Part shown: positions 1-9,768 of the stretch, piece after piece
Layout: each line of letters starts with the position of its first letter
How positions within the stretch are numbered: position 1 is the stretch's first letter
NCBI GenBank assembly: GCA_902651635.1
Contig: CACRSC010000022.1
Span: forward strand, 303,150-367,149
Origin: Mastigamoeba balamuthi
Lineage: Eukaryota; Evosea; Mastigamoebida; Mastigamoebidae
Direction of reading: 5' to 3'
Length of the DNA stretch: 64,000 bases
Position numbers and translations under genes: made by a program
Notes under the pieces: model-generated
The model's input: only the letters and a program-made list of their open reading frames with translations
Told to the model about the DNA's origin: nothing
The model's database searches: none

Positions 1-1448
1 GGCAGACAATGGCGCACGGCGGCGACACCGGCGTCGGCTGGGCCACCGGCACGGGCGGCTCGGCCGCCTGGCGCTCGTCGCCGATGGCGTGGCGGCGATG
101 CGCGTGGGCCTCGGCGGTGACGTAGCTCAGGTGCTCCGCGGGGACCGCCGTCGAGGCCTCGGACGAGTCGGCCCCCGACGCCGACGCCTGCCCGCTCAGC
201 GTCGACGGCGCCTCTATCTGCGAGATGCGGGCGGTGCCCTCCGACTCGTCCCGCGCGCTGTAGTTGTTGCTCGAGTGGTCGATGAACGGGTACGGGACGG
301 CCTCCTATTTTCCCACCAACAGCGCACAAATCAATTGAATTTCAGCCCGCCACGGGGGAAAAAGGGTCCCCGCACGGGATCAGAGGCGCGCGGAGGCGGG
401 AGGCCCTGGAGGAGCCTGCGCCAGAACTCGAGGCCGCCGAGCCAGTAGTCCCTGGCGGCCCTGTCGGGCGCCTTGAGCCATATCGAGCGCTCGGCGGTGC
501 GCACGACGAAGACCGTGTCGCCCGGACCCCCGGCGCCCGCGGGCGGCCCCGCGACGACGACCTGGCGCACGTCGATGAACCCGCGGCACGAGGAGGCGAG
601 GGCCCTGCCCGGTACGAAGAAGGCGAGGGCGGGGCCGAACTGCACGAACCACCTCGTGAGCCACATGGCGATGCCCGCCCGCTTGGGCGTCCGCTTGCGC
701 AGCAGCCCGCGCAGGTACGGGGGCCCGGGCAGCGGCTGCGGGGGCGCCAGGGGCAGCTCGGCGAGCACGAGCAGGCGCAGCGACCCCCCGGGCGACCTGG
801 GGGCCCGCAGGCGGGCGTCCCAGGGCTGCGGGAGCACTCCGAGCTCGTGCCAGCCCTCGGCAGCGACGGGCCTCCGCAGGTCGAAGCTCACGGCCCCCAG
901 GAACTCTGGCCACGGCCAGGGGCGCCTCGTGAGAGGCTGGGGGACCTCGGGGGACCCTCGGGGACGCTGGGAGGGGCACCGTGGGCGTAGGGCGCGGGCG
1001 TGACGGTCCACAGGGCGACGTCGAAGAGCAGCGGCTGCACGGGGCCGACGCCACGCGACTCCCTGGGCACGGAAACGCGTCAGACGAGGGGTGGGCCAGC
1101 CAGGGCGACGCTGGGACAGCTGGGGGCGCACATGTCGTAGCGCAGGTTCCACTTGGGGTCGGCGCTGTTGCGGACGTAGGGCGAGACCTTGCGGCGAGCG
1201 GCCCCGCTCAGGTGGAACGTCGCGTAGGCCCACACCTGCCACCCGTGCTGCCGCCCCAGCCGCCCAGGCACCAGGCCCCTCGCCTCCACCACTGCAGACG
1301 CGGCGCGGAACCGACGTTAATCGTGGCAGTTGGGAGCACGACGCGGTGGGAGGCCCGTTTGCCCGTGGGGGGACGGGCGTCGGTTTTTGCGGGGTGAGAG
1401 GGGCAAGAGCCGGCGGGACCACTCACGGCCGACCTGCACGCGGATCAT
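1..1448 (-). CDS. C2-PH domain protein, 3' part beyond the window edge
   Basis: Minus-strand gene starting at ATG 1448 and running off the left edge. Exons by splice consensus are 1448-1427, 1291-1132, 1062-980, 905-376 and 304 to below 1; frames join cleanly at every junction. The first three exons and the start of the fourth make one C2 domain (MIRVQVG, then VEARGLV, WQVWAYATFHL, SADPKWNLRYD, then FLGAVSFDL), split by three introns. The fourth exon then carries a PH domain (YLRGLLRKRTPK ... RWFVQFG ... DTVFVVRT ... RDYWLGGLEFWRRLLQ, with the C-terminal Trp of PH helix 1). The last visible exon is Ser/Thr/Ala-rich and probably disordered. Both domains usually bind membrane lipids, so a peripheral membrane signalling or trafficking adaptor is inferred. 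No catalytic domain is visible; one could lie outside the window. Confidence 0.8.
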
Positions 1449-1940
1449 GAGCGGGCCCTGGAGCGCGTGGGCAGAGGTTATCGCTGGAGGAAAAAGGTCT
1501 GTGGTGCCCCCACACCAGCAGCAGCGAGCGCAGCGCAGTCTTCCGTGCGACTTGCACCGATTTGGTCGATTTTCTGAGATATGCCGCGAATATCACGCAC
1601 CAGACACGAGGGAGCGCCGGCGTACTGGGTGATGCGGCAGACACGCGCTCGTGCGCCTCGAATATTACAGCAGTTTCTCCACTGAAGCGACTTCCAATGA
1701 CGGGGAAACAAATGTCGAATTTAACATTCGACGGAAATGGTCTTTTCGGTCCGGTTTTGCCGACCATTGAATGTGCAAAAAGAAATTTATTTGTGAGGAC
1801 ATTTGAATGTTTGGTAGGCACTACTGAAAATGATTCGTATGTTCTTTGCAGGTTTGTCAACACGCCAAGCAGGTCCCAAACAGTGGTAGACACACATTGT
1901 GAGGAGTCAGTCATGACAGCATGTTGATCACATTAATGTT
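1449..1940. other. gene-free stretch; start of AT-rich island
   Basis: No convincing gene. Base composition drops from GC-rich to AT-richer here. A 163-codon minus ORF (1914-1423) overlaps the first exon of the C2-PH gene and has no recognisable domain or sensible composition, so I read it as chance. Confidence 0.5.
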
Positions 1941-1943
1941 CCG

Positions 1944-2613
1944 TGCCTGTGGTGGAAGCTGCTGCTGAATGTTATGGGAAGGCGACAGCTGAAGCAGCTG
2001 CAGGAGATCTGCCCAGAGCAGGCAGAGGACAGTGGTGCAGAGACGAAGAGACACCCAGAGTATGGGCCGTACAGGCCTCTGTACAACAACCACCTTCCAT
2101 GCCACTTCTTGGACAACATAAAGAGGTTTGGGCCACTGCCAGTCATTTGTGCCCAGATACTGGAGTTTATCCAAGGAATGATTGCCAAGACAGCATTGAG
2201 GAACACATGCAAACCAGAGATATATGAAATCTGAATGCATACAGCCAGTACTCTGCACAGTCTAGCAGATGTCCAGTAACAGAAGCATTAAGAACGTGGA
2301 GCTCTTGATGGCAGCCAACACCATTGTCTCAGAGCCCAAGAAGGCGACGTGGTACAAGTGCCTGTACTACAACCTGCCCCTTGTGGAAGGAGCAATTGCT
2401 GTGAGGCTTCTCCCATTCGAAGACAAGAAATGGTCTGGAGATCACGAGCCACTGTTAAAGGACGTCTTTGAATTCGGGGAGATCAGGTCTGTTCAGTTCT
2501 CACAGGAAAGGCAGACTGGTTCTGTTGGTGTACTGGTACTCAAAGCATATGCAATGACTCGTCTGAAAGAGCCATTTTCCATCAAGTACAGAAGTTTCAC
2601 CGATGTTTTATGA
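1944..2613 (+). mobile_element. CACTA-like DNA transposon fragment (C-terminal transposase region)
   Basis: Two neighbouring plus ORFs (1974-2234 and 2269-2613). The first contains the pattern NHLPCHFLDNIKRFGPLPV followed by an E-rich helix and a stretch matching N-T-x-K-P-E. This resembles the HL-x-HL ... GP ... E ... R-N-x-x-P-E layout of the DUF4218 region found near the end of CACTA (En/Spm) transposases. The second ORF (TWYKCLYYNLPL, GEIRSVQFSQERQTG) has no family I recognise but plausible coding composition. No terminal inverted repeats or target duplication were found, so this is a fragment. It could instead be part of a spliced gene with unseen exons. Confidence 0.45.
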
Positions 2614-3339
2614 AGGTTCTCCAGCATTCATCAAGTTGCTTGAAAGACTGTTCTCTTTGAGTCTGGTAGCAGTGCCAAGTTGCAGAGTGAAACTTTCTAT
2701 GTTGTCCCAAATCGCCATATACTGAAGTGAAGCCCAACAACAGAGGGGAAAACTGGAGTCCGAATATCGTTTCTATTTTTCTTCTTGCTGGGTTGGAGGG
2801 AACAAAAGTGTGAAGAAGAAGGTGCTCTTCAACAACAGAGGCAATTCCCGGGGGAAGACGCCATGCAGGAACAATTCCTGGAGGAAATGGCTTCTCTGGT
2901 TTTCCAAGCATGACAGTTAGGAGACCGACCTCCTCCAGGGCACTGCTTGTTCACTCCACACTGTTGAAGTACTTGAACACGGTGCCATCTGCTGCAGTAT
3001 GCCTAATTCCTAACCTTGACATTGCTGTGCCCAGCCAGCAATGGCACCTGCCACTTGACCCTTGGCTGATTCTGTCCAATAAGACCATCTCTCTGAGCTG
3101 ACATCATAAAATGATGCCGTTTTTTGCGTTCGGACTCGAGGGTCAGAGTAATGTAAGAATCCAAGGGAAAATTTGGAATCGGATTTAACTTGTCGCCGCG
3201 ACAGTCGCCACACTGAGTGCGGGACTGGTGATAATGGCAGGAACACTGGCCCAGCAGCGGGAAATGACGTCATTTCACTTACATATGTTTATATAAATCA
3301 GATGAATAAGATGTCGACAGAATCCAGGAATTTATATCT
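2614..3339. other. AT-rich intergenic DNA
   Basis: Nothing supportable. Short ORFs on both strands lack domains and splice support. It separates the CACTA-like fragment from the 3' end of the minus-strand gene at 3343-6692. Confidence 0.5.
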
Positions 3340-6300
3340 CTAGTTTGTGGTCATTCTGACTGTTGTCTCCTCTCCTCCCTCTGTTCTTGTGCTGCAATGT
3401 ACAACATCTCCTCTGGCCTCAAAAGAGAAAGAGAAGTTTCTCTTCACTTCTCCATCCAGCCCTTGGATCGTTCTCTCTGGAACAGACTCTATAGCCTCTG
3501 GTGACAGCTCGACCACAGTTGTCCGGGCCATACTTTGAGAGAAGTTAGCCAGAGACAAAAACAGGAACATACCTTTGCAAAGCTGATGAAACCTCTTGAG
3601 TTGTCAAAATAAGCCTTCCAGCATGCTTTTGACGCAGTTTCTGAAATGAAGATGAGGTTTAGTGCTTGTGAGTGAATCATACCTTTTTCACTTGCCCAAA
3701 GTGTCCATCACAGACAGAGTGGCCGTGGTGAGGTCCATAGAAGTTGAGGATGACCTTTACTCTATGCCTCATCTCTGCTGAGGCTCGTCTCTGCAAATAA
3801 TCAGAAACTATGGAATGAGAGAATTGAACCTCGAGCTCTCTTGTAGAGAAGATGATGTTTTTGGCCTTGAAACCACCGTCTGCCCAGAGGTAGATGGTTT
3901 TGAGGTTTCTGGTCCTTGGCTCCCTCTTTAGACAATCCCAGAACTGTTGTAGAGCATGATGGCTAAACTTCCAGGTATGCTGGGCCACAGCACAGAAGTC
4001 GTAGTAGAGCCAGTCTGCCTTAAGACCCCACACTGCCAAGTCCAAGTTGTTTAGGCCCTTCACATCAGGCGCATCTTGAAATGAGCAGTAGTCCATGATC
4101 ACAACAGCTTCATCTCGCCTGAGAGAGGCCTTGGTTTGGCGCTGTGACTGCCGTTGTGCACGAACAAGAGCTGTGTGCTCCTGAAAGGCCGCTTCTTGTT
4201 CTTCACTAACCTCCTGGTGCTGGTGCTCCTTGAGACGATATTCTGTGCACACTGGGCATGAATAGCGATCAAACACAGCGAGGCGAATACGAGCCAGATG
4301 AAGCAACTCCAGAAAGTGAGTGCGACCATAGGTGGGCCCGGGGACCTCGATCTGGTAGTTGAGGAACGCCTCCATGAAGGTCCCATAGTATAAGAAGCGT
4401 CTTACAGTCTTCCCAGACTGGACCTCTGTGTTTTCCTGGACCCAATCTTGTAGAGCCTGGGCTTGCTCTCCTGAGAATCACAAAGTTAGAGGAAATAGCA
4501 AAAAAGGTGTACCAGAAGGCCACTTGCTGAAGCGATCAGGTTCCTGACCTTTCTCTTCCTCCTCCTCCTCGTTCTCTCTTGCTTCCTCCTCTTCCTCTAC
4601 TGCTAGAGCTGCTTGTCTCTGAGGGAAGGTTAACAAGCAAGAATTGAGTGATACAACCTTTTCCTCGCGCGCTCGCAGGATGGTGCGAGCTGGTATTCCC
4701 GTTCTGCGGTGGACCTCCTCTGCTGTTTCATCAGGGAAGAGGTCGCTGGCAACCTTGGCCTTCAACCCTGAAGACATGTCCTCTCCAAGAGCATTGAAGA
4801 TGACTTTGGGGTCGTAGCCGGTGTACAGGTTGAAGCGTCTGCAGAGTTCCTGGAAATGTGTTAGAAAAGGGGAAAGGAAGTCGTGCACAAAGAGAAGGAG
4901 CTCTGGTTGCCCTCTGGCAAGGTCGAGAATGGCTTGGACAGCCTGTTGGACAATGGCTGCGAGCCGGGTGCGCTGAAGCTCATCCAACGGCTTTTCTGGT
5001 GCTCCAAGTCGGGAAGAGCTCTGCACAAATGATGAAAAATGATAAGGACTGTTGGGCAAATACCTTGGAGGCAGCTGGACTTGTCTTTTGGGGGGCTGCG
5101 CTCTTGAGAGCTGGGTCCTTCCTCTAAGAACTAGTTAGTATAACATCATGATTGAGACATACTCGATCAGGTGTCCTTGGAGGATCCTGTGGATGGGCTG
5201 GGGAAGGCAGAAAGCCTTGTACACCTCTTGTGGGTCCTGACTTCTGTCGTTTCTGAGCGTTTTGCTGAGCAATTTCAGCCCTGCGCTTCTTGCCCTCCGA
5301 GATGCGACCCATCCTAATAACTCTGCACAGAGTTGAGGGATTTAGCTGAAATACATCACTTTTGTATTATGACATACAAGCAACAAAAGTGTTGTATTTC
5401 AGGCAAAACCCTCAATCTCGAGAGAAGATATTAAAAGGGAAAAAAGATTCACACCTTGTCTCGTGCTTTTGATGAGGGTGACCTTTTGTGTCGGAGATGC
5501 TTGATTCTGAGGCGGTTCTGGGTCGTGTTCAACTGGTAGAAGTGGCAGGCTGCGCTTCACTGTGGTTTGGGAGCTGCTGGTGCACAAATTTTGACCTTTT
5601 GGCACAGGGGATTCAAAATAAAGACACACAAACAAAAAATCTATGGGAGAAGATATTGGAGACCAAAAATTCCTGATCCAAAACGCTTTTTCAGTTCGGA
5701 GTTTTTACCAATCTGAAGAGTCCCTCTTAATCATTCAGTTTCTCACATCATCTTCTCATTCCATTCCTCTAGCCTTTCTGAGGAGACTTATTGACACCTC
5801 CTCTGCCATTTCCAGCCAACAAAAAGTGGCGGGTGCCATGCACGTCCTGTGTACACCCTGTCATACATGGTGGGGTCCTTCAATGATCCACAGGAAGACA
5901 GCAGTTGGCCCTTGGAGACAACAGGCAGAAATGCCTGTGCCACACTCCTGTAGGAGGTAGTGCGAACAGTGCCAGTGGAGGTGCTGTACTGAAGGGACGA
6001 CTCCTTGATGTTTCCATGACCACTAATGAACAGCAGGGTTATCCTGCTCTGGGCACCCCTGAACTCCTTCCTTATCATGTCCAGGGTCTCTGTGATTCCT
6101 GTTGATAGACAGTGAAACAAGTTATTCAAACATAATAAGTGTGTGAATGAGTGGATCATATCATGAAAGGAAATGCACCACAGGATGCAGTTGTGGCTCT
6201 GAGCAGGGTTGTTGAACCCTATCATATTCCGTAGAGTGGTACTGTAAGGCCTGTTCTGCTTGAACCAGTCCGTTTCCGTGATGATTAAGAGCTACCTGCT

Positions 6301-6692
6301 GTAATCAGTGCCCCACACTCATTTTTGTGGTGTAGAACAGTACTGCAAGCAAAGCAAGTCCACAGCCTGGTTCGAGTGCATCAATTAGACTGCAAAGAGT
6401 GATCTTACAAGGTGGTATCTCTGGTCAAGCAAGGACCCCCCATTTGATTCAATGGGTAGCTGCTGTTGCCACACACCAGAGAGAATGAAGCCAGCTTCCT
6501 CTCATCAGGCCTATTAGTCCAGAGTGTAAATCGAAAAAGAACAATAAATAAACAACTCACTGGGACATTGTAGTTTCCATCTGCTTATCCTGCTCTGTTC
6601 CCAGTGCACGAAGTGCAGTGATCTCTGATTCATACGACCTGCTGGTGCTGGACTTCAGCAGCTTCTCATCTTCCTCGGTCAGGAGATCTGCC
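3340..6692 (-). CDS. many-exon gene: His-Gly/Cys dyad domain + HTH + transposase-like (DDE-type) domain
   Basis: Minus strand, at least ten exons with good splice sites; the 5' end is uncertain and may lie above 6692. Legible exons: 6692-6561 (acidic helix, ADLLTEEDEKLLKSS), then pieces near 6510-6410 and 6400-6300 (LASFSLVCGNSSYPLNQ, LEPGCGLALLAVLFYT), then 6098 to about 5864. That last piece carries ITLLFISGHGN and, about 40 residues on, QLLSSCGS, the hydrophobic-HG and hydrophobic-C motifs typical of clan CD (caspase-like) proteases and CHAT domains. Next come a basic segment (MGRISEGKKRR, codons near 5312), an HTH-like helix pair (EEVHRRTGIPARTILRARE), an acidic linker, and a transposase-like block (VVIMDYCSF, IYLWADGGFKAKN, NFYGPHHGHSVCDGHFGQ). 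The final exon ends at 3340. Reading frame is kept through the introns I checked. Two adjacent genes rather than one remain possible, with the second starting at 5312. Either a DNA transposon with introns or a domesticated transposase; function unknown. Confidence 0.6.
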
Positions 6693-6894
6693 CTGAAAAA
6701 TGTGAGTTACCTCTTTGTACTGACACTTAAACTGTGGCGTACAGTGGGCCTGCCCAATCCAAGTGGTATGCAGAGCTGCCACTGGGAATGTTGTGCATAT
6801 GCGCAGTTATTTATGCATAACACTGCTCATCTTCCTCAACCAGCAGGAAGAAGTGCAATGTGGAGAAAATGACATCAATTTGATATCAAATATC

Positions 6895-7110
6895 TGTGTA
6901 AGTGCGTAGCAGAAGGTTCACTATGCACTGCTACACTATTGGGTCTGCTACACAGTGTAGTGAAGGTTTTCATGTAGTGGCACGTAGCAGACCTGCTGCA
7001 ATGCACCACTGCACTATTAAAGCTGCTATGCTGCATAGCAGAAGGCACTCAAGCACCTTCTGCAATGCAGTGTAGCAGAGGTTTTAATGTAGCAGCATGT
7101 AGTGAAAGGT
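6895..7110. repeat. left subterminal repeat block (TAGCAG units)
   Basis: Degenerate tandem and inverted copies of a 10-16 base unit built on GTAGCAG / CTGCTAC, for example agtgcgtagcagaagg, gcactgctacac, tggcacgtagcagacc and ctgcatagcagaagg. The block overlaps the start of the ORF at 7065, so the true first exon may begin at the splice acceptor near 7129 (ttactttag). Confidence 0.75.
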
Positions 7111-7982
7111 CCTCTCTTAAGGTTACTTTAGGTGCAGCTGCCGCAGCACCAGTGCAAGCTGCAGCAGCAGTACCACGTATCAGTGATGGCGAGCAATCTG
7201 AGGATGAGGAGGAGAGGAGGAGAGGGTGGAGGAGGAAGTTGATGAGAAGATCACGGCAGAGGAATACAGGAGCACCTCAGTCAGGTGCATCAGAGTCGGA
7301 TGAGAAGCAGAGAAGGGCACTGCAGGAGAAGCAGCAGATCTTGGCTCTCATGAAGATGTCGTGCAACCTCCTCTGTATTTTCACTGCCAAGCCCAGTGAG
7401 GAGAGTGCCCACCAGTCCTGCACCTTTGAAGAGGTTAGGGCTGGGTTCAAGGCCATACAGATACTGCTTGGTGGGACTCTGAACGACCTCATTGTGAGGT
7501 ATGAAACCCCTTCCCTTTCTTCCTTGTTCTCTCTGCTATAATTCAAACTATTTTTTCCAGGATGAATGCCCTTGTGCGTGCTGTTGAGGCAGGCACACAG
7601 ACCAGGGAGCTAACACTCAGGAAGAAGCTCATGGATTTTCCAACAGGGCAGATGTGACAACCTCATCCAGGCTGTCTGGTCACCAGAGTTTCAGACACTG
7701 TTCGTGGCACACCCCCTGGTAAGGAAGGGGGTGTGTGAGCACATTCAGACCGTCTGGCAGAACTACCACAGCAACGTGTTATGTGTTTCCTTTTCTTTTA
7801 TCACAACACAAAAGCTCAAAAGGCGTGGAAGGACCAGCTTTAAGGATGCTGAGTCTGCAGCACCAAAGGCCAAAAGGCCAAGGAGAACACACCACCCTGA
7901 CCCTGTACTTCAGGTCCTTTACAAGCTTATTGAGGACACAGGTGCCTCTCAGACCTCTGAGGCACCTGCTGGTCCTCAGTGA
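7065..7982 (+). CDS. hypothetical spliced protein carried inside the TAGCAG element
   Basis: Exons read as 7065-7498, 7561-7573, 7647-7775 and 7815-7982, giving about 247 residues; lengths sum to a multiple of three. The 13-base second exon is the weakest part. Without it the frame breaks near 7647, so either a micro-exon or a one-base frameshift is present. The N-terminal half is Ala-rich, then acidic and basic (SEDEEERRRGWRRK), then a likely globular part (TFEEVRAGFKAIQILLGGTL, LIQAVWSPEFQTLFVAHPL, TVWQNYHSN), ending in a lysine-rich nuclear-type segment (APKAKRPRRTHH). I recognise no family. The basic segments suggest DNA binding, as in accessory proteins of transposons. The start is uncertain because a splice acceptor lies at about 7129. 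Confidence 0.45.
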
Positions 7983-8154
7983 TCTCTCTCCCTCTTCCTA
8001 CTCAAACGTTTTGGCTGCCCTCCTCTCCTCCAAAAGCAAAAACATGACCTGGCTGCCCTTTTGATGGCAGTTATCAACAGTTGTTCATTCAATTGATATA
8101 GATATGAAAGGAAGAGGTGTAGGGGTATTGGAATGGGTAGTAGGGCTGCCCAAT

Positions 8155-8346
8155 TATGTAGCAATGCATAGTGCCTTCATGTGTAGCAGCACGTAGCACC
8201 TCCATGCATAGCAGTGCGTAGCAGACCATGCTGTAGCAGTGTGTAGCACAATGAATGAACTACACAGCATAGCAGAGGGTCTGCTCCGTGCCGCTACATG
8301 GCCTCTGCTATGCACTGTAATGCATGATGCTGCTACGTGCCACTAC
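8155..8346. repeat. right subterminal repeat block (TAGCAG units)
   Basis: Same repeat family as at 6895-7110: tgtagcagcacgtagcac, tgcatagcagtgcgtagcag, ctgctccgtgccgctac, ctgctatgcac, gctgctacgtgccactac. The second half is mostly in inverted orientation relative to the first half, so the block is itself partly self-complementary. Confidence 0.75.
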
Positions 8347-8454
8347 AGATTATGATGTGCAGAAAATTCCAATACACATTTCAGCAAGGATATTGGGGAA
8401 TGATATGCATTTGAAATCAAATTTGCACAAGGTTTAACAGAAATTAAGAATAGG

Positions 8455-8965
8455 ATTCGAAATTTTGATTCCCAATTGTATTCACTCATGAGACAACATT
8501 TTGGCTGGGTGGATCAAAGGTAAAGCACTGGCAAGTATCTGGTCATCGATTTCTTATCAGGAAGGTGAAGTACCCCCAGAAGGTACAGGTTTGAGGGTGC
8601 TTTTCTTCACATGGATTAGGAAAGCTGCAAAATTTTACAGGGAACCTGAATTCCGAAAAGATGTATGATATCTATCAAAAAGCACTTCTGCCATCCATCA
8701 GACATGTATATGAAGAGGATCATGTTAAGTGGCTTCTTGCAGAGGTAAGCATAGAAGTCGATTGTGCTGCCAGTGGAAGGATGACCATAATGTATATACT
8801 CTGCCCTGGCCAGCATACAGCCCTGATTGTAATGATATTGAAAATGTTTGAGCCATTCTGAAGGCCTGGGTTTGTGAGTCAAACCCTCGTTCTCTTACTG
8901 CCTTGGTTCACTGTATTAAAATGAGTGGAGACAACTCTCAGTGGAGTTTGCCTAAAAATTGGTTC
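8455..8965 (+). pseudogene. Tc1/mariner-family transposase remnant
   Basis: A decayed plus-strand transposase readable over two frames. It keeps the Tc1/mariner landmarks in order: an ETTFWLGG block followed by HW and KYPQKVQV near 8490-8580, a GNLNSEKMYDIYQKALLPSI block at 8640-8695, a central D near 8761, and LPWPAYSPDCNDIEN at about 8802-8845, followed by the usual lysine-tryptophan helix (ILKAWVCESNP). The expected first catalytic Asp before ETTFW reads as His (cat at 8487-8489), and there are in-frame stops, one inside the GCFSSHG block and one after DIENV. The N-terminal HTH half is missing. This is a plain, dead DNA transposon copy, truncated at its 5' end. Confidence 0.85.
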
Positions 8966-9435
8966 ACTTAATGCCCTCTCGTTTACAGGCAGTTATTGAG
9001 GCAAAAGAAGATTATACAATATACTAAGATCAGTTTTTTTCTGGGTAAGCATATTGTAATAGGTGAAATGTATGGTAGAATTGAACATCGTTTTATAAAT
9101 AGGGAACAGTTGGTAGTGATTTCTACTGTATCATGTTTATCCTAATAAAAGCTGCTGCATCTTGGTAATACTGCCTGCTACTTAACGAATATCCATCATG
9201 GGTGGGAATCTTCCCTTGATCTTTCTTTACATTTCCTTGAAAATGTCGATCTGGTGATAATGTAATTATATATAAAATGTATGTACCTGAAGACAGATGA
9301 GAGAGTATATAATGATTGTTATCTTGAATCAGCCAACTGTTCAAAAGTGAACAGTCTGAACATTTTTTCACTTTGGCCTTAAGTCTTCCTAACTGAGCCT
9401 GATAATATCTCCATCTCTGTGCAAGAGAGGGGGGT
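8966..9435. other. AT-rich DNA with no recognisable feature
   Basis: I see no gene or repeat here. The long minus ORF covering 9779-9123 crosses the plausible plus-strand exons at 9436-9768 and is read as chance. Confidence 0.4.
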
Positions 9436-9768
9436 GAAGAGATATAGAGGATATAGAACAGCAAAGTGGCAGTAGAAACAGTCAATGTGTCGAAAGTATC
9501 TTTTCCTTCACATTCCCCGTTGAATACTTGGAATTGCTGTATTTGGAACTGACGATTTCGGAAAACAAAAATTCCTTTGCACAGTAAGTACCACATGCTT
9601 CTTGTTGCTCTTGGACAGGCTGCAGCCCAAAAAAGGGCAAGCTCGGGACGTTCTGTGATGAGCAAGAAGCAGAAGACGAAGAAAGAGGCACTCAGACCCC
9701 GGAATTCATGCCCTACTGATCCTTCACAGTGGCTCGATATGGCCAAGAAGCTCAAACTACTACTTTGA
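9436..9768 (+). CDS. possible two-exon 3' gene end, basic C-terminus
   Basis: A textbook donor (gtaagtacc at 9583) and acceptor (tcttggacag ending at 9619) define an intron of about 37 bases. Upstream the frame is open from about 9436 (VESIFSFTFPVEYLELLYLE). Downstream it gives AAAQKRASSGRSVMSKKQK then a Lys/Arg-rich tail ending at the stop at 9766-9768. No family is recognised and the 5' exons are not identified. It could be the tail of a host gene or of a transposon-borne gene. Confidence 0.35.

Larger units (their letters stand above)
6890..8350. mobile_element. candidate DNA transposon bounded by TAGCAG-rich subterminal repeats
   Basis: A single spliced plus-strand gene (7065-7982) sits between two blocks of the same degenerate repeat, about 6895-7110 on the left and 8155-8346 on the right. 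Units vary around GTAGCAGCACGTAGCA and GCATAGCAG and occur in both orientations. The outer flanks also show similar short motifs: tttgatatcaaat near 6880 and tttgaaatcaaat near 8409. Dense subterminal repeats around one or two genes are typical of several cut-and-paste DNA transposon families. No clear terminal inverted repeat or transposase signature was found, so the element call is an inference. Confidence 0.4.

Noticed and set aside
1423-1914. 163-codon minus ORF upstream of the C2-PH gene
   Set aside because: Overlaps the first exon, mixed composition, no splice or domain support.
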